Position numbers and translations under genes: made by a program. The notes beneath the pieces were generated by a model, which saw only the letters and a list, made by a program, of their open reading frames with translations, did not search any database and was not told where the DNA came from. DNA of 64,000 nt, taken from Azospirillum sp. OGB3 (lineage in GTDB: Bacteria > Pseudomonadota > Alphaproteobacteria > Azospirillales > Azospirillaceae). Location of the stretch: assembly GCF_014192915.1 (NCBI RefSeq), contig NZ_JACHYN010000022.1, positions 23,017 through 87,016 of the forward strand, written 5' to 3'. Of the stretch, positions 25,823-36,897 are shown piece after piece; position 1 is the stretch's first letter; every line of letters starts with the position of its first letter.

Positions 25823-26688
25823 GGAGAAAGCCGTTCGAAGGGTGTGGGCCGGCCGAAGAAACGTCCCGCGAGGGCGCCGACCGGTTCCGCCGCTCCCGTG
25901 GTGAAGAAACGAAGGGCGCCCGGCGCCTCGCCAGCGGACGGGGCGTATTCGGGGTGGCGCTCCAGGTAGTTGTCCAGCGATCGGGCGACCAGACTGGGCT
26001 GGCACAGCACCTCCACCCCCGGCGGCAGCGCCTCCGCGAACAGATGCGCCACCAGCGGGTAGTGGGTGCAGCCGAGCACCGCCGCGTCCAGCGGCTGGCC
26101 GCCAAGCTGCTCCAGCAGCGCCCGCACATAGCCACGCACCGCCGGAGCCAGTTCTGCGTCCCCCGCCCCGCGCTCGATCAGCGGGACGAGGTCCGGGCAG
26201 GCCTGCTGCACCACCCGCACGTCGGGCGCCCGCTTGCCGATCTCACGCGGGAAGGAGCCCGACGCGACGGTGGCCGGGGTGGCGAAGACGCCGACCGTCC
26301 GCGGCTCCGGACGCCAGTCGGCGGCGGGGCCGTCCTGCATCCAGGGCACGCGGGTGATCGCCTCGACCATCGGGACGAGTACGCCCAGCACGTTGCGTCC
26401 CGGATGGGCCACCGGCAGCCACGTCCGCTGCATCCGCCGCAGGGCCACCGCCGCCGCCGTGTTGCAGGCCAGGACGACCAGCCCGCAGCCCTGGGCGAAC
26501 AGCCGCTCCACCCCCTGGACCGTCAGGCGGTAGATGTCCTCCTCGCTGCGCGGACCGTAGGGAGCGGCGGCATGGTCGCCGAGATAGACGAAGGGACGCC
26601 CGGGAGCGGCGGCCACCAGCGCGCGCAGCACCGTCAGACCGCCATGTCCGGAATCGAAGACACCAATCACGAACCCGTCACCCCACAC
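25819..26688 (-). CDS. murI: Glutamate racemase
   Basis: About 289 residues of the Asp/Glu racemase superfamily: IGVFDSGHGGLTVLRAL, FVYLGDHAAAPYGPRSEEDI, the catalytic Cys in VLACNTAAAVALR and the second in AAVLGCTHYPLVAHLF. It makes D-glutamate for peptidoglycan. It sits inside the urease operon: GTG at 26688 directly adjoins the ureC stop, and its stop overlaps ureE. FDSGHGG in place of the usual FDSGVGG is a mild variant. It may be a second copy besides a housekeeping murI; the window cannot tell. Confidence 0.92.
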   Translation of the reverse strand: MWGDGFVIGVFDSGHGGLTVLRALVAAAPGRPFVYLGDHAAAPYGPRSEEDIYRLTVQGVERLFAQGCGLVVLACNTAAAVALRRMQRTWLPVAHPGRNVLGVLVPMVEAITRVPWMQDGPAADWRPEPRTVGVFATPATVASGSFPREIGKRAPDVRVVQQACPDLVPLIERGAGDAELAPAVRGYVRALLEQLGGQPLDAAVLGCTHYPLVAHLFAEALPPGVEVLCQPSLVARSLDNYLERHPEYAPSAGEAPGALRFFTTGAAEPVGALAGRFFGRPTPFERLSP

Positions 26689-28398
<1,710 letters not shown>

Positions 28399-28424
28399 TG
28401 TCTGATGCCCTCCGCTGGCGCCCT

Positions 28425-28730
28425 TTACAGGCTGCCGTTGACCTTGCCGTTGAAGCCGATGACCACGCGGTTGCCGGCGTAGGCGACCAGCCGCACGCGC
28501 CGCGTCTGCCCCGGCTCGAAGCGCACCGCCGTCCCGGCGGGGATGTCCAGCCGGAAGCCGCGCGCCGTCTCGCGGTCGAAGGTCAGCGCCCCGTTCGTCT
28601 CGGCGAAGTGATAATGCGAACCGACCTGGATCGGGCGGTCGCCGGCGTTGGCGACGTCGAGTTCCACCGTGTCGCGGCCGGCGTTGAGTTCGATCTCGCC
28701 CGCGGCGGGGATGATTTCACCGGGTTTCAT
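28425..28730 (-). CDS. ureB: Urease subunit beta
   Basis: A 101-residue subunit with the full family pattern: PGEIIPAAGEIELNAGRDTVELDVANAGDRPIQVGSHYHF (in blocks), then RGFRLDIPAGTAVRFEPGQTRRV. It is separate from ureA and ureC, as in most Proteobacteria, and lies 11 nt after ureA. Confidence 0.97.
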   Translation of the reverse strand: MKPGEIIPAAGEIELNAGRDTVELDVANAGDRPIQVGSHYHFAETNGALTFDRETARGFRLDIPAGTAVRFEPGQTRRVRLVAYAGNRVVIGFNGKVNGSL

Positions 28731-28741
28731 CGGGGCTCCCC

Positions 28742-29044
<303 letters not shown>

Positions 29045-29081
29045 GGGGCTGTCTCTCCGCCTTCCCATTGGGTTGGCGGGA

Positions 29082-30347
29082 TTATGCCACGTTGCTGCGG
29101 TGCGCCAATCCCTCTTCGATGAATCGCACCGCGTTTCCGACACCATCCTCGGCCCGGATGCGGGCGCCGAGCGCCGCGGCCCGGCCGCGCATTCCCGGAT
29201 CGTCGGTCGCCGCGATGGCGCGGGCAAGCCCCTCGGCGGTCAGCGTGCGGCGGGGAATCGGCGGCGGTGCGACGCCGAGATCGTGGAGCCGGGCGCCCCA
29301 GAAGGGCTGGTCGCCCATGAAGGGGACCACCACCGCCGGCACGCCCGCCCGCGCGCCCGCCGCCGTGGTGCCGGCGCCGCCGTGATGGACGACGGCGGAC
29401 ATGCGCGGAAACAGCCAGTCGTGCGGCGCCGATTCCAGGCCATGGACCGTCTCCGGCAAGGCCGAGCGGTCGATCCCGCCCCACCCGGCGGAGAGCACGG
29501 CGCGCCGTCCGTTCAGGGCCGCGACGACCAGCCGCGTCGTCTCGGCGGGATCGAACCCGGCCATGCTGCCGAATCCGACATAGACCGGCGGCGGCCCGCT
29601 CTCCAGAAAGGCCGCGAGGTCGGGCGGCGGCGTGTAGGCGTCGGACTCGTCCAGGAACCAGAATCCGGTCGCCCGGATGAAGTCCGGCCAGTCGTCCGGC
29701 CGCGGCAGCACATGGGTCGAGAAGGCGTAGGGCATCGGCCATTTCGCCGTCATCAGCAACGGTCCTGGCCCGATGAGGGAGGGCCTCAGGCCCAGCACCG
29801 CGCGCCGCGCCCGGTTGGTCGGCGCCCGGAAGGTCTGCCAGACGAGCTGCATCATCGCCAGATGCAGGGCGTAATTCACGACGCCGGGAAAGCGCCGGGG
29901 CGGCATCATCGGCGGCGGGAAGGCCCGCGTCGGCGCCATCGGCTGCAGCGCCGTCCCGACGACCGGAACGCCCAGCTTCTCGGCCACCGCCACGCCCGCG
30001 TAGAAGGCGAGGCCGGAGACGATGACCGCGTCGCTGCCCCGCGCCGCTTCCCAATACTCCCGCATCCAGTCCAGCGCGTAATCCTGGCCGAGGCGGAGGA
30101 GGGCCCGCATCATCTTGACGGGGTTGATGCCGTCGCGGAACAGCCCGTCCGCCTCCCGGCTGCCCGTCACGGCGCGCAGGTCGCCGGACAGCGGGCTGTA
30201 GTCCAGGCCATGCCGTTCGATCAGGCCGCGGAATTCGCGGTCGGCGGGAAAGGCGACGGAATGCCCGGCGGCCCGCAGGCCCTTCCCGAGGGCGACGTAG
30301 GGGCGGATGTCGCCCTGGGACCCGTAGGTGACGATGGTGAAGCGCAT
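29082..30347 (-). CDS. UGT-like glycosyltransferase (GT1) inside the urease operon
   Basis: A 421-residue GT-B enzyme. The N-lobe starts FTIVTYGSQGDIRPYVALGKGLRAAGH, typical of sterol/rhamnolipid/macrolide-type UGTs; the C-lobe has VYVGFGSMAGFDP, HDWLFPRMSAVVHHGGAGTTAAG and VPFMGDQPFWGARLHDLG, the donor-binding signature. It would glycosylate a lipid, sterol/hopanoid or small molecule. It lies between ureD and ureA in the same direction with short gaps (42 and 37 nt). No link to urease function is known. The ATG at 30347 lacks a strong ribosome-binding site. Confidence 0.88.
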   Translation of the reverse strand: MRFTIVTYGSQGDIRPYVALGKGLRAAGHSVAFPADREFRGLIERHGLDYSPLSGDLRAVTGSREADGLFRDGINPVKMMRALLRLGQDYALDWMREYWEAARGSDAVIVSGLAFYAGVAVAEKLGVPVVGTALQPMAPTRAFPPPMMPPRRFPGVVNYALHLAMMQLVWQTFRAPTNRARRAVLGLRPSLIGPGPLLMTAKWPMPYAFSTHVLPRPDDWPDFIRATGFWFLDESDAYTPPPDLAAFLESGPPPVYVGFGSMAGFDPAETTRLVVAALNGRRAVLSAGWGGIDRSALPETVHGLESAPHDWLFPRMSAVVHHGGAGTTAAGARAGVPAVVVPFMGDQPFWGARLHDLGVAPPPIPRRTLTAEGLARAIAATDDPGMRGRAAALGARIRAEDGVGNAVRFIEEGLAHRSNVA

Positions 30348-30389
30348 GGGACGGGAGCTACGCCGGCAACCGCCCCTTGGCAAGGTGGC

Positions 30390-31217
30390 TCAGACCTCCC
30401 ACAGCCGCGGTAATCTGACCGGGAGGCCCGCGGCCGCCGCGCGCAGATGCGACCACAGCGCCGCGTAGGCACCGCGCACCGGCCGCGCCTCGCCGCCCAG
30501 GATGCGGACGACCAGCAGCCCGTCGAAGGCCGTGGCGCCGACCCGCACGCCCTCCAGCCCCTCCGCCGCCGCGCGCAGCGCCTCCAGCCGGCTCCCGGCG
30601 TCAGGTGCGGCGTAGAGCAGCGTGGCGCAGGCCCCGGCCCCGCCGAAACCCGCCGGGTGGGCCAGCGTCTCGGCAAGGTCGCCGTCCATGTGCAGGGCGT
30701 CGGCCCAGGCCAGCCGCCCGTCGCGCACCACCTCCCAGGCGTCGCGGACAAGACCGCGGGTGACCGTCTCGCCGAAGGCGGCGCGCCCGAAGACCAGCAT
30801 TTCCCCGGCGATCAGCCGGGCGTCGCCCTCCAGCTCCAGCCGGGTCAGGCGGCGCAGGCGCGAGCCCTCGAAAACGATGGCCTCCTGCGGCATCCATTCC
30901 AGCCAAGCACCGGCCTCCACGGTCACGCGGGTGTCGATGCGGCAGTCCGGCCCGGCGGAGCGATAGACCTTCTCCGCCGCCTGCGTCGTCACCAGCGCCG
31001 CCGCCCCCGGCCCCGCCGACAGGGCGACGTCCAGCCGGTCGCCGCCGACCAGCCCGCCGGAGGTGGTGACCAGCACAGCGATGGGCAGGTCCCCCGCCCG
31101 CGGGTCGGGCAGCAGCACCCGCAGCGGGTCGTGGTGGTAGAGCGTGGCGAGGCGCGTGGCCCCATGGCGATGCTCGAACCGCACCGTCGCCGCGCCGTGG
31201 ACGGCGACCTTCTTCAT
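30390..31217 (-). CDS. ureD: Urease accessory protein UreD (UreH)
   Basis: A 275-residue scaffold that binds apo-urease and UreF/UreG. LPDPRAGDLPIAVLVTTSGGLVGGDRL, ALVTTQAAEKVYRS, WLEWMPQEAIVFEGSRLRR and IAGEMLVFGRAAFGE are the family blocks. The ATG at 31217 lies 7 nt after the xdhB stop; an in-frame GTG at 31241 would overlap xdhB by 17 nt. Either way it is tightly coupled to the xanthine dehydrogenase genes. Confidence 0.95.
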   Translation of the reverse strand: MKKVAVHGAATVRFEHRHGATRLATLYHHDPLRVLLPDPRAGDLPIAVLVTTSGGLVGGDRLDVALSAGPGAAALVTTQAAEKVYRSAGPDCRIDTRVTVEAGAWLEWMPQEAIVFEGSRLRRLTRLELEGDARLIAGEMLVFGRAAFGETVTRGLVRDAWEVVRDGRLAWADALHMDGDLAETLAHPAGFGGAGACATLLYAAPDAGSRLEALRAAAEGLEGVRVGATAFDGLLVVRILGGEARPVRGAYAALWSHLRAAAAGLPVRLPRLWEV

Positions 31218-31224
31218 CAACGCG

Positions 31225-33600
31225 TCAGCCACCAGCGGCACCCATCCTTGCCTTCATATCCCGGGCCTTCACATCCTCGACCGCCAGCAGCACGCGTTCC
31301 GGCGTCGCCGGGGCGTCGAGGCGCACCGGCAGCCGGTGGCCGCCCACCGCCGCGACGGCGTCCTTCAGCGCCAGCCACGCCGAGATGCCGAGCATCAGCG
31401 GCGGCTCCCCGATCGCCTTGGAGCGGAACACCGTGTCCTCCCGGTTGGGGCGGTCGGTGTAGAGCGCCACCCGGAAATCCTCCGGCAGCGAGCGCGAGGT
31501 CGGGATCTTGTAGGTGCTGGGCGCGTGGGTGCGCAAGCGTCCCTCGCCGTCCCACCACAGCTCCTCCGAGGTGACCCAGCCCAACCCCTGGACGAAGGCG
31601 CCCTCCACCTGCCCGAGGTCGATGGCCGGGTTGATGGTGCCGGAGCAGTCGTGCAGCACGTCGGCGCGGGGGAAGCTGTACTCGCCGGTCAGCGTGTCGA
31701 TCAGCGCCTCGGTCACCGCGACGCCGCAGGAGAAGTAGAAGAAGGGCCGCCCCTCGCACTTCTCGCGATCCCACCAGATCTTCGGCGTGGCGTAATGGCC
31801 GGTGGAGGACAGCGACACCCGGTTCAGATAGGCGAGCTTCGCCACCTCCGCGAAGGTCATGGCGTGGTTGCCGGCGAAGACGGCGTTGTCGCGGAACTCC
31901 ACCTTGTCCGGCGTGGTGTGGCAGTGCTGGGCGAGGAACGCCACCAGCCGATCGCGGATGGTCCCCACGGCGATGCGCACCGCCATGCCGTTCAGGTCGG
32001 TGCCGGCCGACGCCGCGGTGGGCGGCGCGTTCGGCACCTTGTCGGTGGCGCTGGCGGTGACCCGCACCCGCTCCACGTCGATCTGGAATTCCTGGGCGGC
32101 GATCTGGGCCATCTTGGTGTGGATGCCCTGCCCCATCTCCGTCCCGCCGTGGTTCACCTGGATGGACCCGTCGGTGTAGACATGGACCAGCGCCGCCGCT
32201 TGGTTCAGGTGCTTGACGGTGAAGGAGATGCCGAACTTCACCGGGGTCACCGCCAGCCCCTTCTTCAGCACCGGGCTGCGGGCGTTGAAGGCGTCGATCT
32301 CCTCCCGTCGGCGGCGGTAGTCGCCGTCCCGCTCGATCCGGTCCATCAGCTCGGCCAGGATCTCCGGCTCCTCCACCGGCATCCCGTAATGGGTGGTGTC
32401 GCGGCCCGGCCCGCCGTAGAGGTTGACGCGCCGCACGTCGAGCGGGTCCTTGCCGAGGGAGCGGGCGATCTCGTCCACCACATGCTCGATGGCGATGACG
32501 CCCTGCGGCCCGCCGAAGCCGCGGAAGGCGGTGTTGGACACCGTGTTGGTCTTGCAGCGGTGCCCGGTCACCCGCGCCGCCGGCAGATAGTAGGCGTTGT
32601 CGGCGTGGAACATGGCGCGGTCGACCACGCCGTTGGACAGGTCCAGCGACACGCCGCAGCGCCCGGCGAGGTCCATCTCCAGACCCTGGATGCGCCCCTC
32701 GTCGTCGAAGCCGACGTCGTAGCGCACGAAGAAGTCGTGGCGCTTGCCGGTCATCAGCATGTCGTCGTCGCGGTCCAGGCGGAACTTCACGGGCCGCTTC
32801 GTCGCGTTGGCCGCCATGGCGGCGATGGCGGCGATCTGCGCCGGCTGGCTCTCCTTGCCGCCGAAGCCGCCGCCCATGCGCCGGCACTCCACGGCGATGC
32901 CGTGCATCGGGCGCCCCAGCACCTGGGCGACGGCGTGCTGGACCTCCGCCGGGTGTTGGGTCGAGGAATGGACCAGCAGGTCGCCGTCCTCCTTGGGGAT
33001 GGCGTAGGCGATGTGGCCTTCCAGATAGAAGTGATCCTGCCCGCCGACCTCCAGCGTGCCGGTCAGCCGGTGCGGCGCCCCGGCGACCTCGGCTGCCGCG
33101 TCGCCGCGCCGGAAGGTCAGCGGCGGCGAGACGAAACTGCCCTTCTCCAGCGCCGCCTCGGCGGTCAGCACCGCCGGCAGGTCCTCGTAATAGATATCGA
33201 CCAGCCGGGCCGCCGCGCGGGCCTGCAGCAGCGTGTCCGCCGCGACGGCGACCACCGCCTGCCCGGCGTAGGTCACCAGTTCGTCGGCCAGGATGGGGTC
33301 GCCGCGCTGAATGGTGCCGATGTCGCCGTCCCCGGGGACGTCGGCGTGGATGAGCACCGCGCGAACGCCCGGCGCCTGCTTCGCCCGCGACAGGTCCATG
33401 CCCAGGATGCGCGCGTGCGCCCGCTCGGACAGCCGCACCGCGACGTGCAGCGTGCCGGGCAGTTCGGGGATGTCGTCGGTGTAGACCGCGGCCCCCATCA
33501 CATGCTTGCGGGCGCTTTCATGCTCGATGCCCCGGTGGACGCCGCCGCGGATCGGGTGGATCGCGCCCTCCTTCCGGGCGATGGTGCCGCCGTCAGCCAT
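31225..33600 (-). CDS. xdhB: Xanthine dehydrogenase, molybdopterin-binding subunit
   Basis: A 791-residue large subunit that oxidises hypoxanthine and xanthine to urate at a molybdenum cofactor. RMGGGFGGKESQ, AFRGFGGPQG, GTEMGQGIHTKMAQ, VEGAFVQGLGW and the catalytic-Glu region GEPPLMLGISAWLALKDA are present and in order. The length fits bacterial XdhB. It overlaps the small-subunit gene by 8 nt and ureD follows at once, so purine oxidation and urease are co-transcribed. Confidence 0.96.
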   Translation of the reverse strand: MADGGTIARKEGAIHPIRGGVHRGIEHESARKHVMGAAVYTDDIPELPGTLHVAVRLSERAHARILGMDLSRAKQAPGVRAVLIHADVPGDGDIGTIQRGDPILADELVTYAGQAVVAVAADTLLQARAAARLVDIYYEDLPAVLTAEAALEKGSFVSPPLTFRRGDAAAEVAGAPHRLTGTLEVGGQDHFYLEGHIAYAIPKEDGDLLVHSSTQHPAEVQHAVAQVLGRPMHGIAVECRRMGGGFGGKESQPAQIAAIAAMAANATKRPVKFRLDRDDDMLMTGKRHDFFVRYDVGFDDEGRIQGLEMDLAGRCGVSLDLSNGVVDRAMFHADNAYYLPAARVTGHRCKTNTVSNTAFRGFGGPQGVIAIEHVVDEIARSLGKDPLDVRRVNLYGGPGRDTTHYGMPVEEPEILAELMDRIERDGDYRRRREEIDAFNARSPVLKKGLAVTPVKFGISFTVKHLNQAAALVHVYTDGSIQVNHGGTEMGQGIHTKMAQIAAQEFQIDVERVRVTASATDKVPNAPPTAASAGTDLNGMAVRIAVGTIRDRLVAFLAQHCHTTPDKVEFRDNAVFAGNHAMTFAEVAKLAYLNRVSLSSTGHYATPKIWWDREKCEGRPFFYFSCGVAVTEALIDTLTGEYSFPRADVLHDCSGTINPAIDLGQVEGAFVQGLGWVTSEELWWDGEGRLRTHAPSTYKIPTSRSLPEDFRVALYTDRPNREDTVFRSKAIGEPPLMLGISAWLALKDAVAAVGGHRLPVRLDAPATPERVLLAVEDVKARDMKARMGAAGG

Positions 33601-35059
33601 GGGCTGCCTCCAGCGAGGCCAGTTCGGCCCCGGTCGTGTGAAGAAGGAAGCGCATCAGCAGGTTCTTCGCCACCAGCGCCCGGTAGCGGTCGCCGGCCCG
33701 CATGTCGGTCATGGGCCGGAAGTCCTGGTCGAGCGCCGGCAGGGCCGCCGTCACGGCGTCGGCCGTCCAGGGCTGCCCGGCCAGCGCCGCCTCCAGCGCC
33801 GGGGCGCGGGCCGGGGTCGCCGCCATGCCGCCGTAGCCGGCGCGCAGTTCGGCCACCCGCCCCTCGCCGTCCAGCGTCAGCAGGAAGGCGGCGCAGACGG
33901 CGGAGATGTCCTGGTCCCGCCGCTTGGACACCTTCCAGGTGGCGAAGCGCTGGCCGTCGCGCGGCAGGGGGATGCGGATGCGCTCGACGAACTCGCCCGG
34001 CTTCAGGTCGTTCTTCCGGTAACCGTGGTAAAATCCCTCCAGCGGCAGCTCCCGCCGCACCCCTCCCCGGTTCAACACCAGCGAAGCGCCCAGAGCCAGC
34101 AGGGCCGGCATGCTGTCCCCGATGGGCGAGCCGTTGGCGACGTTGCCGCCCAGCGTGCCGGAGTTGCGCACCTGCGCCGCGCCGATGCGGGTGACCAGGG
34201 CGGCCAGTTCGGGCAGGCGGCGCTCCAGAACCGGCAGCAGGTCGGTGTAGGTCACCGCCGCACCGATCTCCAGCGCCTCGGCCCCCTCGCCGATCCGATG
34301 AAGCTCCCGCACCCGGGCGAGATGGATCAGGGTGGGCAGGCTGCGCCCCTGCTTGGTCACCCAGAGCCCGACGTCGGTCGCCCCGGCGACCAGCGTGGCG
34401 TTCGGATGGGCGGCGAACAGGGCCGCCAGTTCATCAACGCTCCGCGGTGCATGGAAGCTGGCGCTGCCTCGGGTCACGGCCAGGGGCCCGTCGCGCTGGA
34501 TGGAGCGCAGCAGGGTGGCGATGCCCTCCTCCGCCCGGTCGAAACGGTCTTCGGCCCACTCCGCCATCACAGCGCGAGCAGCGTCGAGGATCGGACGGTA
34601 GCCGGTGCAGCGACACAGGTTGCCGGCCAGCGCGTCGTGGATCGCCCCGTCGGTCAGGCCACCCGCCGCAGCGCGCCCGTCATGGCCAAGCGCGAACAGC
34701 GCCATCACGAAACCGGGGGTGCAGAAGCCGCATTGCGAGGCGTGCCTGTCCACCATCGCCGCCTGCACGGGGTGCAGATCGCCGTCCTCGCCCGCCAGAT
34801 CCTCGACGGTCAGCAGCAGCTTGCCGTCGATCATCGGCAGGAAGAGGATGCAGGCGTTGACGGCGCGGTAACGAACGCGCCCATCCGCCGCGAGATCGCC
34901 CAGCACCACCGTGCAGGCGCCGCAATCCCCCTCGGCGCAACCCTCCTTGGAACCGGGGCGCCCGTTGGCGCGCAGCCAGTTCAGCACCGTGGTGGTGGGG
35001 TCGGCGTCCCTCACCTCCACCACCCGTCCGCCGAGCACGAACCGCACAGAGCCCGTCAT
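33593..35059 (-). CDS. xdhA: Xanthine dehydrogenase, FeS/FAD subunit
   Basis: A 488-residue small subunit with two [2Fe-2S] domains at the N terminus (EGCAEGDCGACTVVLG, CGFCTPGFVMALF, NLCRCTGYRPI) and an FAD domain (ATLVAGATDVGLWVTKQ, GGNVANGSPIGDSMPALLALGA). It passes electrons from the Mo subunit to NAD. The ATG at 35059 follows CAGGAGGGACA, a strong site, and starts the long xdh-ure run. The maturation factor gene xdhC, often next in line, is absent here. Confidence 0.96.
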   Translation of the reverse strand: MTGSVRFVLGGRVVEVRDADPTTTVLNWLRANGRPGSKEGCAEGDCGACTVVLGDLAADGRVRYRAVNACILFLPMIDGKLLLTVEDLAGEDGDLHPVQAAMVDRHASQCGFCTPGFVMALFALGHDGRAAAGGLTDGAIHDALAGNLCRCTGYRPILDAARAVMAEWAEDRFDRAEEGIATLLRSIQRDGPLAVTRGSASFHAPRSVDELAALFAAHPNATLVAGATDVGLWVTKQGRSLPTLIHLARVRELHRIGEGAEALEIGAAVTYTDLLPVLERRLPELAALVTRIGAAQVRNSGTLGGNVANGSPIGDSMPALLALGASLVLNRGGVRRELPLEGFYHGYRKNDLKPGEFVERIRIPLPRDGQRFATWKVSKRRDQDISAVCAAFLLTLDGEGRVAELRAGYGGMAATPARAPALEAALAGQPWTADAVTAALPALDQDFRPMTDMRAGDRYRALVAKNLLMRFLLHTTGAELASLEAAHG

Positions 35060-35177
35060 TGTCCCTCCTGTCGGGCGTTTCCGTCATAGTGCCGGAAAGT
35101 CTCCGCAGGCCGCAATGGCGGGCCGGCCGTCTAGCCATAAAGGCATGGTTCGGATGGATAAACCGCCCCGAAGGGGG

Positions 35178-35879
35178 TCAGGCTTCCTCGGGGAAGCAGC
35201 CGCTGCGGGCGGCCACGACGGCGACCTGGGTACGATTGCGCACGCCCAGCTTCTGCATGATGGCCCGCACATGGACCTTCACGGTGCCTTCCAGGACACC
35301 CAACTCCCGCGCGATCTCCTTGTTCGAGTGACCGGCCAGCAGAAGCTGGAACACGTCGCGCTGCCGGTCCGTCAGCCGGTCGAGGATCTGGCCGGAGGGG
35401 CGCGCGACCTCCGCCGCGACGTTGCCGGACAGGACGGCGCGCGGCAGCGGCAGGAAGGTTTCCCCGGTCAGCGCCAGGGAAATAGCGTGCTCCAGCACCG
35501 CCGTGGAACTGGTCTTCAGGATGTAGCCCCTGGCCCCCAGCCGCACGCTGTCGACGATGTCCGCCACCTCGTCCGACCCCGAGATGACCAGCAACGGGCG
35601 GTTTCCCAACACCTCGACCATGCGGCGCACCCCGTCGCGCCCGCTGCGATCGCCGAGGTTGAGGTCGAACAGGACCAGCGTCAGATCCGGCGTGCGGTCG
35701 GCGATGGCCATCGCCTCGTCCAGCGAGCCAGCCTCCAGCACCTGCGCGTCCGGGTGGATCTCCCCCACCGAAAGGGCGAAACCGTGCCGCACCAGGGGAT
35801 GGTCGTCCACCACCAGAAACTTTTGCGCCCTGCCGGCCACCGACCGCTCCTTGCCGCGCGTCTGCAGCTGAACTTCCAT
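35178..35879 (-). CDS. NarL/FixJ-type response regulator
   Basis: A 233-residue regulator. The receiver (about 20-140) has the acidic pair VVDDHPLVRHG, the phosphoacceptor Asp in LVLFDLNLGDRSG, Ser in LLVISGSDEV and Lys in GYILKTSS. A LuxR HTH follows (LTDRQRDVFQLLLAGHSNKEIARELGVLEGTVKVHVRAIMQKL, in blocks). No kinase gene adjoins. It lies 118 nt upstream of xdhA in the same direction, so it could control the xdh-ure run, and is divergent from a second LuxR-type gene. Confidence 0.93.
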   Translation of the reverse strand: MEVQLQTRGKERSVAGRAQKFLVVDDHPLVRHGFALSVGEIHPDAQVLEAGSLDEAMAIADRTPDLTLVLFDLNLGDRSGRDGVRRMVEVLGNRPLLVISGSDEVADIVDSVRLGARGYILKTSSTAVLEHAISLALTGETFLPLPRAVLSGNVAAEVARPSGQILDRLTDRQRDVFQLLLAGHSNKEIARELGVLEGTVKVHVRAIMQKLGVRNRTQVAVVAARSGCFPEEA

Positions 35880-36231
35880 TGCTTTGCTACCCCATCAAGC
35901 CGCCGAATGCCGGTTTGGAAACAAAGACGCCTCCAACCGACCCGACTTTCTGTCCAGCGGAAAAGTATAAAGCTACCTCTTTTGGACTTTGCAGAAGCAG
36001 CGCCGTCGCGAATTCCTGTCTTTTGGAAGCCATTTATGATTCATTCGTATCGAGCTTCTTCCAAGCATCTTGCGCCACTCCCTGACCATCCGTATAAATC
36101 ATCGGGACAACCAGCGTAAAGCACGCTTTTTCGATACAATAAAGGCGGCTTTTTTCCCTTTTCCCAGGCGAAACGGACAACGATTGACGTTGTGCGCTGC
36201 TCGTCACGGGTGGCGTCGCGGAGGAGTTTCG
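35880..36231. other. Divergent promoter region between two LuxR-type regulators
   Basis: 352 bases, clearly AT-richer than the surroundings, with short A/T runs near 35960, 36040 and 36120-36165. It must carry both promoters. I cannot point to a convincing sigma-70 pair or an operator, and see no RNA gene. Confidence 0.5.
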
Positions 36232-36894
36232 ATGAAAACCTGGAACGTCATGCTCGTGGACCATGACCGGCTGTTTTCGGCGGCGCTGGGAACGCTCATC
36301 AGCGGCGGTCCCTTCCGCGTCTGCCACCACGCCACGGCGGTTGACGATGCCGAGGCGGCCATCGCGCAGGGCGTGCAGCCCGACCTGATCGTGGTGGCCC
36401 TGGGGGACGCGACGAACGACGAGGCCGGCGGGGTGAAGCGGCTGCGCGCCGCCACCAGCGCGCGCATCGCCGTGCTGGCCGACGCCATCGCCGACCGCAC
36501 GCTGTCGCTGTCGCTGAAGGCGGGTGCCGACGCCTATCTGAACAAGTCGATGTCGAGCGAGTCGCTGCTGCGCGCCCTGCAGCTGGTCATGCTGGGCGAG
36601 GTGGTCTATCCGACCCACGTCGCCAGCCTTCTGATCGCCAACGCCAACAGCGAGCGCCCGCAGCCGGAGCGTGCCCAGCCCGCCAACAACGAGTTGTCGA
36701 AGCGCGAGGTCCAGATTCTGCGCTGCCTGCTCGCCGGGCAGTCGAACAAAGCCATCGCGCGCAACCTGCACATCACGGAATCGACCGTGAAGATGCATTT
36801 CAAAAACGTCATGAGAAAGATCAACGCCCAGAACCGCACGCAAGCCGCGGTGTGGGCGATCCAGAACGGCCTGTCGCCGCTGGCGTCCGTTTGA
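36232..36894 (+). CDS. LuxR-type regulator with degenerate receiver
   Basis: A 220-residue protein of response-regulator build: receiver about 5-120, LuxR HTH about 150-215 (LSKREVQILRCLLAGQSNKAIARNLHITESTVKMHFKNVMRK, in blocks). The acidic pair (VDHD) and the conserved Lys105 (AYLNKSM) remain, but the phosphoacceptor position reads PDLIVVALGDA, with Ala56 where Asp is expected. It is thus probably not activated by ordinary phosphorylation. The ATG at 36232 follows GAGGAG and decides the start. A terminator follows. Confidence 0.9.
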   Translation: MKTWNVMLVDHDRLFSAALGTLISGGPFRVCHHATAVDDAEAAIAQGVQPDLIVVALGDATNDEAGGVKRLRAATSARIAVLADAIADRTLSLSLKAGADAYLNKSMSSESLLRALQLVMLGEVVYPTHVASLLIANANSERPQPERAQPANNELSKREVQILRCLLAGQSNKAIARNLHITESTVKMHFKNVMRKINAQNRTQAAVWAIQNGLSPLASV

Positions 36895-36897
36895 AGA

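Noticed and set aside
31144..34194. A 1016-codon frame antisense to xdhB/xdhA
   Set aside because: Same shadow effect; xdhB and xdhA on the other strand have full cofactor motifs.
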